Below are positions 14,396 through 18,017 of a stretch of 18,017 bases of DNA, in pieces; the first letter of the stretch is position 1, and every line of letters starts with the position of its first letter. Both the position numbers and the translations under genes were made by a program. A model generated the notes under the pieces. The model was not told where the DNA came from, did not search any database, and worked only from the letters and a program-made list of their open reading frames with translations. The stretch is from assembly GCA_036503065.1 (NCBI GenBank), contig DASXXM010000087.1:1-18017 (forward strand), given 5' to 3'. The stretch comes from DATEPR01 sp036503065 (lineage in GTDB: Bacteria; Actinomycetota; Actinomycetes; Mycobacteriales; Pseudonocardiaceae).

Positions 14396-14596
14396 ATGGA
14401 CAGTACTGATGATCAGACAAGATCATCAGAAACACAAACGAACGTGGTCCAGAAGACTTGGGACGAGCTCAGCAAAAACGAAAAGAAGCGCCTGAACCAG
14501 CGCACACTACTCGGTGATACACTACCGGCCGGTAGAATTCCGATCACACCCAGTCTTAACAGCAGCGAAATCCTGTATAACGTACAGATACCTTGA
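14396..14596 (+). CDS. Small hypothetical protein, first gene of a two-gene cassette
   Basis: 66-aa hydrophilic protein of unknown function, rich in charged and polar residues (KTWDELSKNEKKRLNQRT in the middle), with no signal peptide or membrane segment. ATG at 14396 has AGGGA five bases upstream. The TGA overlaps the ribosome site of the next gene (TGAGGTGG), 11 bases before its GTG, so the pair is coupled. Base composition is visibly lower in GC than the neighbours (AAA, AAC and AGA codons), suggesting transfer. A perfect 8-bp inverted repeat lies in its first codons (14407-14428). Toxin-antitoxin or effector-immunity roles fit the layout but nothing confirms them. Confidence 0.6.
   Translation: MDSTDDQTRSSETQTNVVQKTWDELSKNEKKRLNQRTLLGDTLPAGRIPITPSLNSSEILYNVQIP
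14407..14428. repeat. Inverted repeat in the 5' coding end of the small gene
   Basis: TGATGATC-AGACAA-GATCATCA is a perfect 8-bp inverted repeat with a 6-nt loop, spanning codons 4-11. It may form an mRNA hairpin just after the start codon or serve as an operator. Confidence 0.55.
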
Positions 14597-14607
14597 GGTG
14601 GCGGCCC

Positions 14608-15045
14608 GTGACATACCGGACGGTCGAGGGGAACGGCCTTGCAACAAGGTTCGATGGTGCACCACGGTTCACGGCCACCACCCAAGGTGGGGGCAATTCG
14701 CCGACCCTGCGCCTTGAGTACTACTCGGCGCTCGATGCTGCCCGTCTCACACATGTCGACTTCACGGATGTTCTCTGGTACCAGTGGACCGACGAGGATT
14801 TCGAGATATTCAACAGCAACGCGGATGACTATGAGTTCGGCCTGATCGAGATAACCAACTCTGAACAGGTTCAGCGATGGGTACACGGCAGGCCAGGCCG
14901 GAGCCTGCCCGGTGTGCTGAAGGAATCAGATCTGCACCATTATCGCCTTGGCTTCGAGGAACACGGTACGTACGATGTCATCTGCACCTCGCTCGCGATC
15001 CAGGTAGCTGGATCCCGCCTGCCGCCGACTCAGCCGGTACGGTGA
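14608..15045 (+). CDS. Hypothetical protein, second gene of the cassette
   Basis: 145-aa cytoplasmic protein not assigned to any family. GTG at 14608 is preferred over TTG at 14593 because GAGGTGG lies seven bases upstream. It looks like one compact alpha/beta domain: RFDGAPRFTATTQGGG near the N-terminus, LRLEYYSALDAARLTHVDFTDVLWYQWTDEDF in the middle, EFGLIEITNS, then HHYRLGFEEHGTYDVICTSLAIQV near the end. Strongly acidic middle, no signal peptide. The small size, acidity and linkage to a short charged protein recall immunity or antitoxin partners, but this is only layout-based. The stop lies 5 bp before the IS element, so the native 3' context has been replaced. Confidence 0.65.
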   Translation: MTYRTVEGNGLATRFDGAPRFTATTQGGGNSPTLRLEYYSALDAARLTHVDFTDVLWYQWTDEDFEIFNSNADDYEFGLIEITNSEQVQRWVHGRPGRSLPGVLKESDLHHYRLGFEEHGTYDVICTSLAIQVAGSRLPPTQPVR

Positions 15046-15050
15046 CCTAA

Positions 15051-15071
15051 GTACGGCAGCCACACTTTGAT
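15051..15071 (+). repeat. IS left terminal inverted repeat
   Basis: Begins GTACGGCAGCC, then ACACTTTGAT; it matches the reverse complement of 16476-16496 at 20 of 21 positions (A/G difference at position 12). Confidence 0.9.
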
Positions 15072-15075
15072 CCTG

Positions 15076-16434
15076 TCATGTTTGCCTGATTTGTCGACGC
15101 AGGCGGGTGCGGTGATGGAACCATCGAGCGCGGGCTTGGTGTCGGCGTCGCCACCAGACCCAGTGCAGGTGATGGGTTTCGGGTTGCCGGTGACGGTTGG
15201 CCAGGAGGAACAGGCGTTTGATCTCGGCGACGGTGAGCGCGATCAGGCCGGGATCGTCGGGTGGCTGCTCGTCCGGAGTGGTGGGCAGGATTGGTGCTGG
15301 CGCACGGGTTTTGGCTTGGGCCGCGGTGACCGCGCAGACCGCGAGCGCGGCCAGGGTGAGCACGATGTGCCGTAACAGCGCGGTGTAGAGGCGGACCTGG
15401 GAGTGATCGAGTCCGAAGTGGCCTTTGCCGAACTCGAACCCTTCCTCGACTGGCCAGCGCAAGCACGCGACACGCACGAGAGTCATCAGCGTGGCCGATT
15501 GACCGGCCGGTACGTAGCAGTAGTGGTAGGCCAACTCGCCGGTGGACAGATGTTTGCGGATCAACAGAAAATGCTGAGGGCTCGTGGTCGCGATCCAGGC
15601 CCAGGCATAGGCGCGTTCACCTTTCGACCCGGTCACCGAGCAGACCTGCCACCACCGTTTGTGCTTGCGACCGGCCAGATACGTGGTCACGGCGATATCG
15701 GCGCGTATCCGTTGACCGGGCCTGGGCTCTGCGGTGAAACCGCACCCGACGCGCATCACGTACCCGATTCCGTTGTCGGCCAGGAAAGCGCGGAGTTTCC
15801 CGGCTCGGCCGTAGACCTCGTCGCCAGCGATCCACGGCGGGATCGTCGCATCGGCGATCATGTCGGCGAGAATGTCCTGTGCCAACCGCGGCTTGGTCTT
15901 GAACTCCACCTCGGCGGGGATACCCAGCGCTGCACGGTGTTCAGTGTCGGCGAGTTGCTCTTCGGGCACATAGACGCGGGCGCCGACCAGCGCGTGCCCA
16001 CCCGCGGTGGCATACGAGCAGTACACCGTGTTCACCCCGTTGGCGACCCGGCTCGCACAGCCCATGTACTGCCGCTTGGTGCCAGCGGTCGCTTCGCCCT
16101 GCTTCTCCTGACCGGACTCGTCCAGTGCCCCCACCCGCAACGGCTGGTCTCCCAACGCCTCGACCACGAACCGCCGCACCACACCCTGGACTCGGGCGTG
16201 GTCCCAGACCGCGTGATTGAGTAGCCGCTGGGTCGGATCTGGCGTGCGGTCCCCGACATGCTCGGCGATGGTCCACCCGTTCTTGCGCGGCAGATCACTC
16301 ATCAACCCAGTCATGTACTTCCTGGCCTGCTCACACGGCCTCGACCGTGCGAAACACGGTCTCAACCTGCCGTGCAGCACCGCCAGATTCGCCACCGCAC
16401 GCTCACCCTCTACCATGACAGCCGCCGCCCACAT
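15076..16434 (-). CDS. IS701-family transposase (DDE)
   Basis: 452-aa DDE transposase. N-terminal helical region (RKYMTGLMSDLPRKNGWTIAEHVGD, about 39-62, and TPDPTQRLLNHAVWD, 65-78) is typical of IS701. Catalytic residues: D105 in LDESGQEKQG, D205 in IAGDEVYG, and Glu in WPVEEGFEFGKGHFGLD (E330 or E331). The RQYMGCASRV motif (121-130) is also family-typical. ATG at 16434 is taken as start; ATG at 16416 is an alternative and neither has a strong ribosome site. No stop or frameshift is seen, and the gene fills the element between the terminal repeats. Confidence 0.9.
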   Translation of the reverse strand: MWAAAVMVEGERAVANLAVLHGRLRPCFARSRPCEQARKYMTGLMSDLPRKNGWTIAEHVGDRTPDPTQRLLNHAVWDHARVQGVVRRFVVEALGDQPLRVGALDESGQEKQGEATAGTKRQYMGCASRVANGVNTVYCSYATAGGHALVGARVYVPEEQLADTEHRAALGIPAEVEFKTKPRLAQDILADMIADATIPPWIAGDEVYGRAGKLRAFLADNGIGYVMRVGCGFTAEPRPGQRIRADIAVTTYLAGRKHKRWWQVCSVTGSKGERAYAWAWIATTSPQHFLLIRKHLSTGELAYHYCYVPAGQSATLMTLVRVACLRWPVEEGFEFGKGHFGLDHSQVRLYTALLRHIVLTLAALAVCAVTAAQAKTRAPAPILPTTPDEQPPDDPGLIALTVAEIKRLFLLANRHRQPETHHLHWVWWRRRHQARARWFHHRTRLRRQIRQT

Positions 16435-16475
16435 GATCAACAGGGTCCCATCGGCACCCCTGACCAGCCAAGATC

Positions 16476-16496
16476 ATCAAAGTGCGGCTGCCGTAC
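16476..16496 (-). repeat. IS right terminal inverted repeat
   Basis: Ends CTGCCGTAC; the reverse complement of the left end with one mismatch. It lies just upstream of the transposase start, so it probably overlaps the transposase promoter. Confidence 0.9.
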
Positions 16497-16599
16497 TAGT
16501 GATCATGATCAGCGCGATGATGATGGCCTGTGACGAGGTGTTTTCGTGAGCCGCCAGGGACTCGCACCCGGTGGTCAAGAGCAGGAGGTGACGGGAGGA

Positions 16600-18017
16600 T
16601 CACGACAAAGTCGCCGGCGCGTTGTACCCCTCCACCAGCAACCTCGGCCGCGACACCGCCTTGCGCGGCGACACGCGCACGGTGCGACTCTCCCCCGGCA
16701 GCAACCAGAAGTAGTTGTCCCCGTACAGCGTGGGCAGCACCCGGTCCGTCCCGTTGTTCTCCCGCAACGACAACCGAACCATGGCCGCCACCGTCTGGCC
16801 CGTGTTCCGCACGACAGCGCGGTAGCCACTCCCGGATTCCGTCAACGACACCGACACGGTCGTCTCCGCCACCTGGTTCAACGCCCGCATGTCAGTGTCC
16901 GCGCGGTACCGCCAGTAGGTGTTCTCCGACATCAGGTTGCCCCTGCTGTCGGTCATCCGCAGCCGCAGCAGGTGCAGCGCCGGCAACGAATCCCCGAACG
17001 CCACGACAAAAGCCTGCGTCACCGCCGACGCCGCGATGTCCACACTCTGCGTCTGCGCGCCACCGATCGCCGCGCCGGACAGGTCGTACAGCTGTGCCGT
17101 GACAACAGCGCCGGACACCGCTGTCGGTGTGTGGTTCACCGCGCTGACCTGCCACGTCGCCAGGCTGGCCTGCACATGGTGCGCCTCGCAGCCCTTGCGT
17201 GAGCCGTAGTAGCTGCCGTTGACGTCCAGGTCGTAGTCGTACGTCTGCCACACCGTGCTGTGCCACGCCGGGTTCGACATCCACAGCAGCACGCCACGCG
17301 CGTCGTTCCACAGCTTGGCGTTCCACGCCTCGAAGATCGCGCGCATGCTCTCGTAGTTGACGAACTGCGCCTTGCGGCAGAACTCCTCCAGTCCGCTGGA
17401 CGGTGCGAGCCGCGCGTCGATCGCCGCCTGGTAGCTCTGCGGCTGCTGGTTGCCCTGCGACGACCAGTCGTGCAGGTACCACGCCGAGCCGATCGGCCAG
17501 CCGGGGTCGCCATCGCCGACCAGGTTGCGCATGCTCTCCACCACCGACACGGTGGGAATGCCGATCTCGCTCCAGAAACCGGCCTTGCCGCCGGTCGCCT
17601 CGCCGGTGAAGTACTGCTTCGGGTCCAGCCAGTGGTACGGGCCGTCGCCGCTGATCACGCCGCCCGCCGAGTTGCTCTGGTACAGCAGGTCCGTGTTGCC
17701 GGTGACGATGTCGCGCAGCGCGTTGTCGATCACCGCCGGCGGGGTGCCCTCGTTGCAGCCGAAGAACACCACCATGCACGGGTGGTACCGGTAACGCAGC
17801 ACCGTGTCCTTCGCCTGCGCCAGGAAGATGTCGTGGTTGGCCGGGTCGGTGGAGAAGCCGTCCCAGAACTCGTTCCACACCAGGATGCCGTTGCGGTCGG
17901 CAGCCGCGAACAGCTCCTCCCGGTAGCTGGTGCCGATCCAGTTGCGGATCATGGTGAAGTTCATGTCCCGGTGCATCGCCACCACCGAGTCCATCCGCTC
18001 CGACGGCATCCGGCGGA
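16600..18017 (-). CDS. GH2-family glycoside hydrolase, C-terminal part (5' end outside window)
   Basis: The frame is open to the right edge, so about 472 C-terminal residues are present. It contains the GH2 TIM barrel end: GILVWNEF (codons around 17889-17866), acid/base Glu in FFGCNEG (Glu codon 17751-17749) and likely nucleophile Glu in FWSEIGIPT (codon 17568-17566), 61 residues apart. WPIGSAWYLHDW and LLWMSNPAWHSTVWQTYDYDLDVNGSYYG follow, then one or two Ig-like domains to the C-terminus, as in exo-beta-glucosaminidase and beta-mannosidase type GH2 enzymes. Exo-beta-D-glucosaminidases of the CsxA type use Asp in the S-D position; here the order is N-E, so beta-mannosidase or another activity is equally likely. 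Probably secreted, but the N-terminus is not visible. It ends 103 bp from the IS. Confidence 0.88.
   Translation of the reverse strand, partial: RRMPSERMDSVVAMHRDMNFTMIRNWIGTSYREELFAAADRNGILVWNEFWDGFSTDPANHDIFLAQAKDTVLRYRYHPCMVVFFGCNEGTPPAVIDNALRDIVTGNTDLLYQSNSAGGVISGDGPYHWLDPKQYFTGEATGGKAGFWSEIGIPTVSVVESMRNLVGDGDPGWPIGSAWYLHDWSSQGNQQPQSYQAAIDARLAPSSGLEEFCRKAQFVNYESMRAIFEAWNAKLWNDARGVLLWMSNPAWHSTVWQTYDYDLDVNGSYYGSRKGCEAHHVQASLATWQVSAVNHTPTAVSGAVVTAQLYDLSGAAIGGAQTQSVDIAASAVTQAFVVAFGDSLPALHLLRLRMTDSRGNLMSENTYWRYRADTDMRALNQVAETTVSVSLTESGSGYRAVVRNTGQTVAAMVRLSLRENNGTDRVLPTLYGDNYFWLLPGESRTVRVSPRKAVSRPRLLVEGYNAPATLS

Larger units (their letters stand above)
15051..16496 (-). mobile_element. IS701-family insertion sequence
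   Basis: 1446-bp element with 21-bp terminal inverted repeats (one mismatch) and a single full-length transposase gene. Flanks show CTAA on the left (15047-15050) and CTAG on the right (16496-16499, sharing the last repeat base), like the 4-bp YTAR-type targets of IS701 elements but not an exact duplication. Ends and transposase look intact, so it may be active. Confidence 0.9.

Overview
The window is high-GC DNA with GC-rich third codon positions, GTG starts, Sec-secreted multimodular carbohydrate proteins, an IS701-type element and a TioE-like double-MerR regulator. Together these point to a mycelial soil actinobacterium (Pseudonocardiales or Streptomyces-like). Genus-level placement is not possible from sequence alone. 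I see no rRNA, tRNA or CRISPR.

Layout, left to right. (1) 1-2700, minus strand: a secreted GH27 glycosidase with a C-terminal lectin-like propeller, followed at once by a short-chain dehydrogenase that runs off the left edge. (2) 2701-4600: a divergent F420/deazaflavin-type (DDN family) oxidoreductase with a palindrome in front of it. It converges, through overlapping hairpins, on a compact three-gene cobalt-type nitrile hydratase whose beta subunit is split into two overlapping genes. (3) 4600-9152, plus strand: a complete transcription unit. It has a sigma70-like promoter bracketed by two identical LacI-type palindromes, a structured leader, a secreted FN3-CBM-FN3-CBM32 protein with no catalytic domain, a secreted beta-propeller protein with two malectin domains, and a 15-bp-stem terminator. 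(4) 9154-11172: an erythromycin-esterase-family gene divergent from a double-HTH MerR regulator that appears to start at CTG, with a 15-bp operator-like motif present twice between them. (5) 11336-14293, minus strand: a nucleotidyltransferase (aminoglycoside adenylyltransferase-like), then a DeoR regulator translationally coupled to an MFS transporter. (6) 14396-15045, plus strand: two small unrecognised genes of visibly lower GC. (7) 15051-16496: an intact-looking IS701-family element. (8) 16600-18017, minus strand: the C-terminal part of a GH2 glycosidase running off the right edge.

The common theme is polysaccharide capture and breakdown: GH27, GH2, CBM32, a CBM35/6-like module, malectin, and LacI- and DeoR-type control. 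Accessory detoxification or resistance-like genes (nitrile hydratase, Ere-like, nucleotidyltransferase) and an IS-flanked orphan cassette are interspersed. The best candidates for something undescribed are the non-catalytic secreted binding pair under twin operators, the split nitrile hydratase without a visible activator gene, and the orphan two-gene cassette beside the IS.
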